Assembly (NCBI RefSeq): GCF_004121075.1
Contig: NZ_RHLN01000160.1
Coordinates: 1-64,000, forward strand
From: Lutibacter sp. HS1-25
Lineage (GTDB): Bacteria > Bacteroidota > Bacteroidia > Flavobacteriales > Flavobacteriaceae
DNA length: 64,000 bases
Direction of reading: 5' to 3'
The first letter of the stretch is position 1; each line of letters starts with the position of its first letter. Below the pieces are notes generated by a model. That model did not search any database, was not told the origin of the DNA, and saw nothing but the letters and a program-made list of their open reading frames with translations. The position numbers were made by a program, and so were the translations under genes. Shown here piece by piece: positions 16,660-25,680 of the stretch.

Positions 16660-17469
16660 TTAATTTTTATTTGATTTCTTTTTACCTTTTTTACCTTTAT
16701 CTATTCTTTTGGCTGCTTTTTCAGCGGCTTTTATTGCCTTTTTTTCAGCAGCAGCTTTTTTCTTAGCTTGTGCTCTTTCTCCAGCCCCAACAGGCAAACC
16801 AACATAAATATAATATGAAGTGTTTTTTTGATTTGCATTTTCTATTTTTGAAGTATTTACCAAACCATGATAATAGCGTACACCAAAATTAAGACCGTGC
16901 AGTACATTTTTAGCATGATAACCAATTCCTCCTTCTAGCCCCATATCAAGAAGCGAATTTTGTTTCTTAATCTTATTGTCATATTGCAAATCATCTCCAT
17001 CAACTTGATTTGTAAATATATCGGTTCCTTTATAAAAAACACCAATCATTGGACCTGCCTCTATAAAAATATTGTTATTAAACTTATATCTTGCTAAAAA
17101 AGGTATATTCCAATATTGCAATCTTCTATCTACTTCTCCATTTAAAAAAAGCGCATCCAAAGCTTCGTCTTCTAATGAATAGGGTGCTAATTTAGCTCCC
17201 ATAGTAGATTTAACAATAACACCTGAATGCAAATACCAATTAGGACTATCCTTTATTTTAAAATCAAAATAAAACCCAATATTAAAAAATGTATTCGTTG
17301 TTGCAGTTTCAAGATTTGAAACATTGGCAAAATTCATTCCTCCCTCTAAACCAAATTTTATCTTATCTGAATTTAACTTATCTCCAAACAAAAGAGTTAT
17401 CAACACCTGACTTTGAGCCATTTGCACACAAAATAACAACATACATATTGTTGAAATATACTTTCTCAT
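16660..17469 (-). CDS. Outer-membrane beta-barrel (PorT-like fold) with lysine/alanine-rich tail
   Basis: The 269-residue product has a signal peptide (about 1-20, ending QMAQS). Its barrel of about 200 residues is typical of the outer-membrane protein beta-barrel group: FGLEGGMNFANVSNLETATT, FYFDFKIKDSPNWYLHSGVI, FIEAGPMIGVFYKG and LNFGVRYYHGLVNTSKI. The last 40 residues are unusual, almost only Lys and Ala with a few Glu and Ile (KKKAAAEKKAIKAAEKAAKR), forming a charged helix after the last strand. The tail may bind nucleic acid, lipopolysaccharide or peptidoglycan. A -7 box lies at 17516-17523. Confidence 0.72.
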   Translation of the reverse strand: MRKYISTICMLLFCVQMAQSQVLITLLFGDKLNSDKIKFGLEGGMNFANVSNLETATTNTFFNIGFYFDFKIKDSPNWYLHSGVIVKSTMGAKLAPYSLEDEALDALFLNGEVDRRLQYWNIPFLARYKFNNNIFIEAGPMIGVFYKGTDIFTNQVDGDDLQYDNKIKKQNSLLDMGLEGGIGYHAKNVLHGLNFGVRYYHGLVNTSKIENANQKNTSYYIYVGLPVGAGERAQAKKKAAAEKKAIKAAEKAAKRIDKGKKGKKKSNKN

Positions 17470-17515
17470 TCTTTCTTTTTAATTTATTAAAAAATATTTT
17501 AAAGATTTTTTTTAT

Positions 17516-17523
17516 CAAATATA
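17516..17523 (-). promoter_or_regulatory. -7 promoter element
   Basis: The minus strand reads TATATTTG, an exact TAnnTTTG match, 47 bases upstream of the ATG of the 16660-17469 barrel gene and just downstream of the preceding gene's terminator. Confidence 0.4.
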
Positions 17524-17536
17524 AACTAATATCAAT

Positions 17537-17583
17537 AAAAAAAGCTTTTAAGTAATTGTGTAATTATTTAAAAGCTTTTTTTA
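17537..17583 (-). terminator. Terminator after the DUF4136 gene
   Basis: A perfect 15-base stem (AAAAAAAGCTTTTAA / TTAAAAGCTTTTTTT) with a 16-base loop lies just past the stop of the minus-strand DUF4136 gene and has T-rich ends on both strands. Confidence 0.8.
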
Positions 17584-17606
17584 TAATAAGTTATTTAAAA
17601 ATTTAT

Positions 17607-18209
17607 TTATTTTTTTATTGGTTTAATCGGATAATTTTTCATCAATTTTGAAACACCTTTAGGAATTGTTTTACTTCTTTTACTTGCGTTTTCATTGATT
17701 GTTTTTTGAGAAACACCTTGCCATACTAATTTCTTAGATTTCGCATCATAAATATCAACTACAAAAGTACCTACTCTATAATCATCTTCGGTATATGTTG
17801 TTGTAGAATATCCACCACCCCAGCCCCAAGCCGGTCTATAATACCCACCATAAAAACCTCCACGAAAACCAGGACCATAACCCATACCTGTTCCCATGTA
17901 ATTAGAATAAGCTGTTGTGCTAGTTTTTTCATCAATTACCAAAAATAATGTTACAACAACATCTGCATCTCCTAAAACATAATCCATATCTCTTTGTGTA
18001 AATTCAGATTTAAAAGATTGCAAAATTCTTTTTTTATCTAAATCGTTAATTAACTTATCACAGTCATCTTGCCAACCACCAAAACTATAAGTTTTAAATT
18101 GTGTAAAATCAGCATCTTTATCATAGTCATAAGTTATCTGAGCTTTTAATGTATTACTAAAAATAATACAGATTATAAAAATTGATAAAACCTTAAAATA
18201 ATTTTTCAT
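17607..18209 (-). CDS. DUF4136-type exported protein
   Basis: The 200-residue product has a signal peptide (about 1-23, ending LKAQ). Then comes ITYDYDKDADFTQFKTYSF, the hallmark opening of DUF4136, and a Gly/Tyr-rich insert (about 105-135: GYGPGFRGGFYGGYYRPAWG). The closing part is VGTFVVDIYDAKSKKLVWQG. Family members are small exported proteins of unknown role, often anchored as lipoproteins; here no lipobox Cys is present, so it is probably periplasmic or membrane-associated. It has its own -7 box (18238-18245) and terminator. Confidence 0.8.
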   Translation of the reverse strand: MKNYFKVLSIFIICIIFSNTLKAQITYDYDKDADFTQFKTYSFGGWQDDCDKLINDLDKKRILQSFKSEFTQRDMDYVLGDADVVVTLFLVIDEKTSTTAYSNYMGTGMGYGPGFRGGFYGGYYRPAWGWGGGYSTTTYTEDDYRVGTFVVDIYDAKSKKLVWQGVSQKTINENASKRSKTIPKGVSKLMKNYPIKPIKK

Positions 18210-18562
18210 AATTGATTTTTGTATTTAAATTATAAAACAAATATAATAGTTCAATTTTAAAATACTGAGAATTACAAATGTTATTTTTAATTATGTAAAA
18301 TAAAACTTAAATTATTAAGAGATCTATTTTATATTTATAATTACAAATATTGAATATAAATTAAACTTAAAATAGCTAAAAATATAACTTTAATTATCAT
18401 TAAGATAGGTGTTAGATAAATTAATCATTAATTTTAAATGTTAAAAAACTGTACATTAAATTTATTTGTTTAGTCTAATTACCGCTAATTTTAAAAAATA
18501 AAACGTTTTGATTTTATTTACATTTAATTATTTTAGTTAATTTACAACTAATCCCACTATTA
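18210..18562. other. Divergent intergenic region
   Basis: These 353 bases are very AT-rich and separate the DUF4136 gene (-) from the TPR kinase gene (+). A 10-base direct repeat AATTACAAAT occurs at 18270-18279 and 18339-18348. Apart from that and the -7 box at 18238-18245, I see no gene or structured element. Confidence 0.4.
18238..18245 (-). promoter_or_regulatory. -7 promoter element
   Basis: The minus strand reads TATATTTG, an exact TAnnTTTG match, 29 bases upstream of the ATG of the DUF4136 gene. No -33 TTG was found at 17-23 bases. Confidence 0.4.
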
Positions 18563-20737
18563 ATGAAAAAATTATTTTTTATAATTCTATCCCTATTTAT
18601 TATAAATATTCAAGCGCAAAAAAAAGTTGATTTAGACTCGCTTTTTAATGTACTTAAAACCAATATTTCAGAAAAACAAAAAGTTGACACTTATATACAA
18701 ATTGTACGACAAGTAAGAAAAACTGATTCTTTACAAGCAATCACAAATATTAACAAAGCACTGAATATTGCCAAAAAAATTAATTATAAAGAAGGTATTA
18801 TTGAGGCAAAATTTGAAGAAGCTTTTTTTACCAATTTATATGGTAACCCTGAACTTGCATTAAATCTATATAAAGAATTGATTAAAAATGCTACCAAGAT
18901 TGGACATAAAAAAATTATTGGAAAAAGTTACTTTCAAATTGGATTAATTTATAAAACCAAATCCGACTACTCAAATTCAATTAAAAACAACATAAAATCT
19001 GCCGAAGCTTTTGAAGAAATAAAAGATACCGCTTCTTTTATAGTTGTCTACAGCTATATAGCAGGTCTTAGTTTATATCAGGATAATTATGCTTTTGCTT
19101 TAAAGTATTATTTAAAATTATTAGACATCAGCAAAAAAAAGAATGATCTTGAAGGTATTGCGCTGTGTTATAATAACATTGGGATTATCCACAAACAAAA
19201 TAACGAATTTGATGATGCCATTAATAATTATAAAAAATCACTTATAATTTATGAAAAATTAAATGATTCGGCCAGAATAAGTGACTGTTTAAATAATATT
19301 GGAAGCATCAACGAAGTTAAAGGCAATTATTCTGAAGCTATGATTAATTTAAAAAAATCACTTGGTATTAGAATAAAACTAAAGGATACATTTAGTATCG
19401 CAGAGAGCTATAATAGCATTGGAAAGGTAGAGTTTGGACTTGGTAATTTTACAAAATCTTTAGAAAATTATTTTCAATCTATACAAATCAATAAAAGTTT
19501 TGAATCTAAATTGAATAAAACCAATTCATTAATAGGAATTGGGAAAAATTATTACAAACAAAACAAATTTAATAACGCAAAACAATATTTAGAAGAAGGT
19601 ATTTTTCTTGCAAAAGAGATTCCTTCTCCAGATTTAATAGGTGAAGGAACAAAATATCTCTCAAAAGTTGAAAATGAATTGGGAAATTATAAAAATGCCT
19701 ATAACAATCATTTAATATTCTCTAAAATTGAAGACAGCCTTCGTAACAAAGAAATGCTAAAAAAGCTAACAATTATGCAGGCTAACTTTGCATTTGAACA
19801 GCGACTTGATTCTATCAATTTTCAAAATGAAAAAAATCAACAAATAATTTCACAAAGACTAGAAGATGAACAAAAAATAGGTTTTTTTACTCTTTTCGTT
19901 TTAATAATTGTAATCATTTTTTCTTTTATTTTATTTCATAAAAATAAACGCATTAAACAAACAAACCACCAGCTATCTAAAGCTAATATTGAATTACAAA
20001 AACAACGTAATGAGCTTGATAGTATGAATAAAACCAAAACCCGTTTTTTCTCAATTATAGCGCATGACATAAGAGGGCCTATAGGCAACTTTATTGGATT
20101 TTTTGATCTTTTAAGAGATCATATAAAAGAAAATTATAGCGAAAAACACAATGAAGATAAATTTTTAGACAATACTTTAAATCTATTAAATAAATCTAAA
20201 GACCAATTGTTAAATTTACTTGATGGTTTATTAAATTGGGCGCTAAAAGAAGAAAATGTAATTCCGCATAAACCTGAAAATTTAAATTTAAAAAATTACA
20301 TTGATAAAAACATTGAAATTTATTTACAACAAGCAAAAGCAAAAAACATTCAATTGTTGGCTGAAATTGATGAAAACATTTATGTATGGGCCGATAAAAA
20401 CTGTGTGATGACCATTTTAAGAAACTTAACCAGTAATGCCTTAAAATTTTCTACTGAAAATAGCAGCATTTATTTTAAAGCATCTACAAATAATAATTTT
20501 ACTGAAATACAAGTTATAGATCAAGGTGTTGGTATTTCAGCAGAAAAACTTAAAAATATTTTTGATATTGATGAAAACAAAACTACAATTGGCACAAAAG
20601 GTGAAAAAGGAACAGGACTTGGTCTTAACATTGTGCATGATTTTGTAAAATTAAATAATGGTCAAATAACTGTTACAAGCGAACTTAATGTGGGAACTAC
20701 TTTCAATATTTTATTGCCAAAAAATAAAGTAATTTGA
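18563..20737 (+). CDS. TPR-containing membrane histidine kinase
   Basis: The 724-residue protein has a signal peptide (about 1-18) and about eight to nine tetratricopeptide repeats (about 35-400, for example GIALCYNNIGIIHKQNNEFD). One membrane helix lies at about 438-458, followed by a coiled linker and a cytoplasmic kinase. The HisKA box is RFFSIIAHDIRGPIGNFIGF with His501 as phosphorylated residue. The ATPase domain has an N box (NLTSNALKFS, about 620), a G1 box (DQGVGIS) and a G2 box (GTGLGLNIV). There is no receiver domain. Periplasmic TPR sensors of this type are common in Bacteroidota. No response-regulator gene is nearby, so the kinase is an orphan whose partner must be elsewhere. Confidence 0.92.
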   Translation: MKKLFFIILSLFIINIQAQKKVDLDSLFNVLKTNISEKQKVDTYIQIVRQVRKTDSLQAITNINKALNIAKKINYKEGIIEAKFEEAFFTNLYGNPELALNLYKELIKNATKIGHKKIIGKSYFQIGLIYKTKSDYSNSIKNNIKSAEAFEEIKDTASFIVVYSYIAGLSLYQDNYAFALKYYLKLLDISKKKNDLEGIALCYNNIGIIHKQNNEFDDAINNYKKSLIIYEKLNDSARISDCLNNIGSINEVKGNYSEAMINLKKSLGIRIKLKDTFSIAESYNSIGKVEFGLGNFTKSLENYFQSIQINKSFESKLNKTNSLIGIGKNYYKQNKFNNAKQYLEEGIFLAKEIPSPDLIGEGTKYLSKVENELGNYKNAYNNHLIFSKIEDSLRNKEMLKKLTIMQANFAFEQRLDSINFQNEKNQQIISQRLEDEQKIGFFTLFVLIIVIIFSFILFHKNKRIKQTNHQLSKANIELQKQRNELDSMNKTKTRFFSIIAHDIRGPIGNFIGFFDLLRDHIKENYSEKHNEDKFLDNTLNLLNKSKDQLLNLLDGLLNWALKEENVIPHKPENLNLKNYIDKNIEIYLQQAKAKNIQLLAEIDENIYVWADKNCVMTILRNLTSNALKFSTENSSIYFKASTNNNFTEIQVIDQGVGISAEKLKNIFDIDENKTTIGTKGEKGTGLGLNIVHDFVKLNNGQITVTSELNVGTTFNILLPKNKVI

Positions 20738-20871
20738 TTTAAAAATAATAACATTTAAAAAAATAAACTTCTAGCAACTACAAATTTCACAAGCTTAAGT
20801 TTAACTAAAATCTGTAATTTAATCTAAGCATTTAGGTGGAATTAAAAAACAGTAATTACAAGCAAAACCTC

Positions 20872-20887
20872 TGTAACAAATGTTACA
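20872..20887. promoter_or_regulatory. Crp/Fnr-like palindromic operator candidate
   Basis: TGTAACA-AA-TGTTACA is a perfect palindrome with 7-base arms. Its form resembles binding sites of Crp/Fnr-superfamily regulators. It lies 135 bases after the TPR kinase and about 195 bases before the -7 box ahead of the hybrid kinase. No such regulator is encoded in the window. Confidence 0.5.
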
Positions 20888-21080
20888 AAAAATCACATGT
20901 TTCATTTGAATAAAAAAAAATAAAAAGTTTTTATCAAATCAAAACCGCCCTGTTTTAAGGCGATTCAAGAGGTTTATTTACAATTTAATACTGTTTCTTA
21001 AAAATAAAAGTACATTAAAAACAATACATTGTACCACAAAATTAAGCGACCTAATAAATGTTTAAAATCTACATTTTTTT

Positions 21081-21088
21081 TATATTTG
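21081..21088 (+). promoter_or_regulatory. -7 promoter element ahead of the hybrid kinase
   Basis: TATATTTG is an exact TAnnTTTG match; the -33 region has TTT rather than TTG. It is the only strict box found on the + strand in this gap. Confidence 0.4.
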
Positions 21089-21276
21089 AGTTGTAACAAT
21101 TTCTATAACAGATTTTGAAACAAAAAGTATTATAAAAAAATCTATTGTAATATAAAAAACACCTCAATATAAAACAAAAGTTATATAAAACCATTCTGCT
21201 TCTTTGTGAAATTTAGCAAGTAAAAACAATATAATTTCAGTTGATGTTGAGAGATCAAACTAGCAAAAAAATATAA

Positions 21277-24200
21277 ATGGAAAATCACATTTCTGAAGTT
21301 ATTGATATAAAAAAGCTACAAAATTTATTAGAGAAGTTTACAGATACAACAGGTACTACAGGAGTTTCTGTACTAGACAAAGAGGGCAATGTTTTAGTTT
21401 CATCAGCTTGGCAAGAAATCTGTAGTAAATTTCATAGAGTAAATGCAGACTCTTGTAAAAATTGTTTAACAAGTGATACTGTTATAGCAAGTAAAATAAA
21501 AAACGGAGCACATTATTCAATTTACAAATGCCTAAATGGTATGACTGATGTTGCTATGCCTATTGTTGTAAAAGACAAAACTATAGGTACCTTATTTATT
21601 GGACAATTTCTTTCAGAAGAGCCTAATATTGAATTTTTTAAACAGCAAGCTAAAAAATTCAATTATAATGAAAAAGAATATCTAGAAGCTCTTTCAAAAG
21701 TTCAAATTATAAGTAATGATGAAGTTAAAAAGAAAATTGAACTTTTATCTGAATTCACCTTTTTTTTAGCTGATTTAGGAGCTTCCAACTTAGATTTAAT
21801 TGCATCTAAAAAAGAATCTCTTAAAATAATGCAAAAAGCAAAAGAAAATGAAATCATCTTTAAAAAACTTTTTGAAGATTCTTCTGATGCAATATTACTT
21901 CTTAATAGTTCTGGGAAATTTGTTGAGTTCAACCAAGCTACTTTGAATTTATTAAAAATGACCAAAGAGGAACTTCTGTTACAAACACCTGCAAGTATTT
22001 CTCCTAAATATCAACCAAATGGTCAAACTTCAGAAAAATGTGCTGAAGAAATGATTGATATTGCTTACCAAAATGGTTCACATCGTTTTGATTGGACCTG
22101 TATAAATGCTAATAGTGAAGAGTTTATTGTTGAGGTATCTCTTATGCCTATTGTTGTAAAAGGCGAAACAATGTTGCATGCCACTTGGAGTGATATTACA
22201 CAACGCATTCAAAATGAAAAAGAACTCAAAAAAGCCAAAGAACAAGCTGAGAGAAACGAGTTAGAACTAAAAAAAGCACAGGAAATAACACATATTGGTA
22301 GTTGGTATTTAGATATAGAAACAAATAATGTTATTTGGACTACCGAATTATACAAAATGTACGGCTTTGATCCAACCCTCCCAGTTCCTCCGTACACTGA
22401 ACATATGAAATTGTTTACTCCTGAAAGTTGGGAAACTTTAGCAACAGCTCTTGAAAACACAAAACAAACAGGCACACCTTATGAACTTGAATTAAAAACG
22501 GTTCGTACTGATGGTGGTCATGGTTGGATGTGGGTACGCGGTGAAGCCGTTAAAGACACCAATGGTAAAACAATAGCTCTTTGGGGTGCCGCTCAAGACA
22601 TTACAGATAGAAAAAATATTGAATTAGAATTAATAAAAGCCAAAGAAAAAGCTGAAAGAAACGAAAGAAAATTTCGTGTACTATTTGATACTTTGCCAAT
22701 AGGAATTACATTGGCTAATGAAAATGGACAAATCATAACATCAAATTCGGCTGCAGAAAGAATTTTGGGACTTTCTAAGGAAGAACAATTACAACGTTCT
22801 ATTGACGGAGTTGAATGGTCTATAATTAGACCTGACGGAACATTAATGCCTCCAGAAGAATATGCCAGTGTTAGAGCATTGAATGAACAACGCCCTATAT
22901 TTAATATTGAAATGGGTATAACGAAAGAAATCAATAAAACTGCATGGATAAATGTTAATGCTGCACCAATAAAGGATTATGGAGTTGTAATTTCGTATGA
23001 AGATATTACTGAGCGAAAAATGGCTGAAAATGAATTAATTACAGCTAAAGAAAAAGCCGAAGCAAGTGAAAAACAATTAAAACTAATTGCTGACAATTTT
23101 GTAAACGGTATGATATATCAAGTTGCTATGTTAGATGAAAACAAACGGCAATTTAATTATGTTAGTGAAGCTGTAAATAAATTATACGGTTGTACTGTTA
23201 AAGAAGCAATGGAAAATCCAGATTTAATTTATTCCAAATTACATCCTGATGATATTAATGGGCTTCTTGAAAAAGAAAAAGAGGCTTTAAAAAATATGTC
23301 AATATTTCAAACTGAAGCAAGAGTTTTTAATCCTGATGGAACAATTAGATGGTCTTATTACATTTCACAACCTCGAATAATTAATGGAATTGTATGTTGG
23401 GATGGACTTGAAATTGATTTAACTGACAGAAAAGAAATTGAATTAGAATTAATAAAAGCCAAAGATGATGCTCAAAAAAGTGAAGCGCAATTTAGAAGTC
23501 TGTTTGAAAATATGGATGAAGGTTTTGCAATTCACGAAATGATTTATGATATAAACAACAAACCAATTGATTACCGATTTGTAAATTTAAACAAAGGGTT
23601 TGAAAAATTAACAGGTCTTAAAAAAGTTGATTTATTAGGTAAAACAATAAAAGAAATTATGCCTAATATTGAACAAGTATGGATAGATAATTATGGAAAT
23701 GTAGCCAAAACTGGTACCCCATTTCATTTTGAAAATTATTCACAAGAATTAGATAAGCACTATAATGTTGTGGCTTACTCTCCTAAAAAAGATTTTTTTG
23801 CAGTTATATTTTCAGATGTAACACAAGTTAAAAAATTTCAAAATGAATTAATTACAGCCAAAGAAAAAGCTGAATTAAATGAAGCACGTTTAATTGATGC
23901 ACAATCTGTTGCAAAAGTTGGAAACTGGGAAACAAATTTAGAAACCATGGAAGTTGTATGGTCGAAAGAAACTTATAATATTTTTGAACTCGATGAAGAA
24001 GACTTTAAAAATTCACACCCTTCATTTTTAAATTATGTTCATCCTGATGATATTGAACGAATTGAAGCTGCTTTTGCGGAATCCTTTTCTTCAAAAAATT
24101 ATCACAGTGTACAACATCGCATTATAACGCCTTCAAAAACAATAAAACATGTGCAAGAACAATGGCGAATTATACACGACAAAAACAACAAACCGATTAA

Positions 24201-25395
24201 AGCCTTTGGAACTTGTCAAGATATTACTAAAATAAAACAATTTGAATCAGAATTAATTAAGGCTAAAGATAAAGCAGAAGAAAGCGATCGATTAAAATCT
24301 GCATTTTTAGCAAATATGAGTCACGAAATAAGAACGCCTATGAACGGAATTCTAGGTTTTTCTGAATTATTAAAAAATCCAAATCTTACTGGTGAAAAAC
24401 AACAGGATTATATTAAAATAATAGAAAAAAGTGGCAATCGAATGCTAAATATTATCAATGATATTATTGATATTTCAAAAATTGAAGCAGGACTTATGAA
24501 AGTTCATAAAACCAAAACCTGCATTAATGAAAAAATTGATTTTATTTATAAATTCTTCAAACCTCAAGTTGAAGAAAAAGGGATGCAACTTAAATTAAAT
24601 TCTCCTTCAACAACACAAGAAATTTTTATAGACACTGATTCTGAAAAATTTTATTCAATATTAACTAATTTGGTAAAAAATGCGCTAAAATATAGTGATG
24701 AAGGCGAAATTGAAATTGGATATTACATAAAAGATGAAACACTTGAATTTTATGTAAAAGATACAGGAATTGGAATTCCAAAAAACAGACAATCAGCAGT
24801 ATTTGAGCGTTTTATCCAAGCTGATATTCTTGATAAATTGGCTATACAAGGCGCTGGTCTAGGTTTGTCAATATCTAAAGCCTATGTAGAAATGCTTGGG
24901 GGCAAAATTTGGGTTGAAAGTGAAATTGGTATTGGGTCTACTTTTTATTTCAAATTACCTTATACGTCTAAAACAAAAACTAATTTAAACAATGATTCTT
25001 TGTTAAAAGTTGAAGATTACAATACTGATAAACAAAAACTTAAAATATTAATCACCGAAGATGATGAAACATCTGAATTACTAATTTCAATAATGGTTGA
25101 AACTATTAGTAAAGAAATTTTAATCGCTAAAAACGGAAAAGAAGCTATTGAAATTTGTAAAAACAATACTGATATTGACTTAGTTTTAATGGATATTCAA
25201 ATGCCCGAAATGAATGGCTATGAAACAACAAAACAGATACGAGAATTTAATAAAAAAATAGTTATAATTGCGCAAACAGCCTTTGGCTTATCTGGTGATA
25301 AAGAAAAAGCGCTGAAAGCAGGATGTAATGACTATATCTCAAAACCAATAAAAAAATCTGAATTACTTTTATTAATTCATAAATATTTAATGTAA
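21277..25395 (+). CDS. Giant hybrid histidine kinase with PocR-like domain, six PAS domains and a receiver
   Basis: The 1372-residue cytoplasmic protein has no membrane segment. Domains in order: a PocR-type sensor (about 10-175) with a Cys cluster (EICSKFHRVNADSCKNC) and VAMPIVVKDKTIGTLFIGQF; six PAS domains starting near residues 190, 337, 463, 603, 738 and 874, separated by similar Lys/Glu/Ala-rich coiled linkers; and HisKA with AFLANMSHEIRTPMNGILGF and His1016. The ATPase domain carries NLVKNALKYS, DTGIGIP and GAGLGLSIS. The C-terminal receiver has VLMDIQMPEMNG, with Asp1306 as acceptor and Lys in SKPIKK. There is no DNA-binding output. PocR domains bind small carbon compounds; the ligand here is unknown. 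The protein is probably the centre of a phosphorelay to a histidine phosphotransfer protein encoded elsewhere. Confidence 0.92.
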   Translation: MENHISEVIDIKKLQNLLEKFTDTTGTTGVSVLDKEGNVLVSSAWQEICSKFHRVNADSCKNCLTSDTVIASKIKNGAHYSIYKCLNGMTDVAMPIVVKDKTIGTLFIGQFLSEEPNIEFFKQQAKKFNYNEKEYLEALSKVQIISNDEVKKKIELLSEFTFFLADLGASNLDLIASKKESLKIMQKAKENEIIFKKLFEDSSDAILLLNSSGKFVEFNQATLNLLKMTKEELLLQTPASISPKYQPNGQTSEKCAEEMIDIAYQNGSHRFDWTCINANSEEFIVEVSLMPIVVKGETMLHATWSDITQRIQNEKELKKAKEQAERNELELKKAQEITHIGSWYLDIETNNVIWTTELYKMYGFDPTLPVPPYTEHMKLFTPESWETLATALENTKQTGTPYELELKTVRTDGGHGWMWVRGEAVKDTNGKTIALWGAAQDITDRKNIELELIKAKEKAERNERKFRVLFDTLPIGITLANENGQIITSNSAAERILGLSKEEQLQRSIDGVEWSIIRPDGTLMPPEEYASVRALNEQRPIFNIEMGITKEINKTAWINVNAAPIKDYGVVISYEDITERKMAENELITAKEKAEASEKQLKLIADNFVNGMIYQVAMLDENKRQFNYVSEAVNKLYGCTVKEAMENPDLIYSKLHPDDINGLLEKEKEALKNMSIFQTEARVFNPDGTIRWSYYISQPRIINGIVCWDGLEIDLTDRKEIELELIKAKDDAQKSEAQFRSLFENMDEGFAIHEMIYDINNKPIDYRFVNLNKGFEKLTGLKKVDLLGKTIKEIMPNIEQVWIDNYGNVAKTGTPFHFENYSQELDKHYNVVAYSPKKDFFAVIFSDVTQVKKFQNELITAKEKAELNEARLIDAQSVAKVGNWETNLETMEVVWSKETYNIFELDEEDFKNSHPSFLNYVHPDDIERIEAAFAESFSSKNYHSVQHRIITPSKTIKHVQEQWRIIHDKNNKPIKAFGTCQDITKIKQFESELIKAKDKAEESDRLKSAFLANMSHEIRTPMNGILGFSELLKNPNLTGEKQQDYIKIIEKSGNRMLNIINDIIDISKIEAGLMKVHKTKTCINEKIDFIYKFFKPQVEEKGMQLKLNSPSTTQEIFIDTDSEKFYSILTNLVKNALKYSDEGEIEIGYYIKDETLEFYVKDTGIGIPKNRQSAVFERFIQADILDKLAIQGAGLGLSISKAYVEMLGGKIWVESEIGIGSTFYFKLPYTSKTKTNLNNDSLLKVEDYNTDKQKLKILITEDDETSELLISIMVETISKEILIAKNGKEAIEICKNNTDIDLVLMDIQMPEMNGYETTKQIREFNKKIVIIAQTAFGLSGDKEKALKAGCNDYISKPIKKSELLLLIHKYLM

Positions 25396-25416
25396 TTAAA
25401 ATATCTATACAATTAA

Positions 25417-25629
25417 TTTTTTAACAAAACGAATAAGGTAAAATCTATAAAATACATTAAAAACAAGCTCTCTTTTCTAACCAATAAAGTTGAGAAAAAA
25501 TCAGTGTATTTAGCCCTTGGTGAGGTCACAAAAAAATGGACAATGCCTATTCATAACTGGAGATTCATTTTAAACCAATTTATGACTATATTTGAAAATA
25601 GGGTTCAACTTGATAAAATTGAACCCTAA
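25417..25629 (+). pseudogene. IS256-type transposase remnant (C-terminal end only)
   Basis: An open frame without a start codon reads from 25417 to the stop at 25627-25629. Its segments KKSVYLALGEVTKKWTMPIH and NWRFILNQFMTIFENRVQ match the invariant C-terminus of IS256-family transposases (YLAL...KKW...NW...LNQF...FE.R). The N-terminal 80 percent and the catalytic residues are missing; only about 70 codons survive. Just after the stop, GTTTACACACTTTACGGAAT (about 25635-25654) resembles the outer end of such an element. It is a dead fragment, marking an old insertion or deletion between the hybrid kinase and the thioredoxin gene. Confidence 0.82.
25599..25628. repeat. Perfect 10-base inverted repeat in the IS256 remnant
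   Basis: TAGGGTTCAA (25599-25608) and TTGAACCCTA (25619-25628) form a perfect stem with a 10-base loop. It overlaps the last codons and stop of the transposase remnant. It could work as a weak terminator or be part of the former IS end. Confidence 0.55.
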
Positions 25630-25680
25630 AAATATGTTTACACACTTTACGGAATAGTATCGATATTGTGTCAATTTAAA

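Larger units (their letters stand above)
20738..21276. other. Intergenic region between the two sensor kinases
   Basis: This 539-base gap contains a perfect Crp/Fnr-like palindrome (20872-20887, listed separately) and a nested, weakly paired element (20941-20977: AAACC, GCC, GGC, GGTTT arms). It also holds a -7 box TATATTTG at 21081-21088, which could start the hybrid kinase transcript with a leader of about 180 bases. No convincing open frame was found. Confidence 0.5.

Noticed and set aside
20941-20977. Terminator or riboswitch between the kinases
   Set aside because: The nested arms (AAACC/GGTTT and GCC/GGC) pair weakly with asymmetric loops and there is no clear T run.
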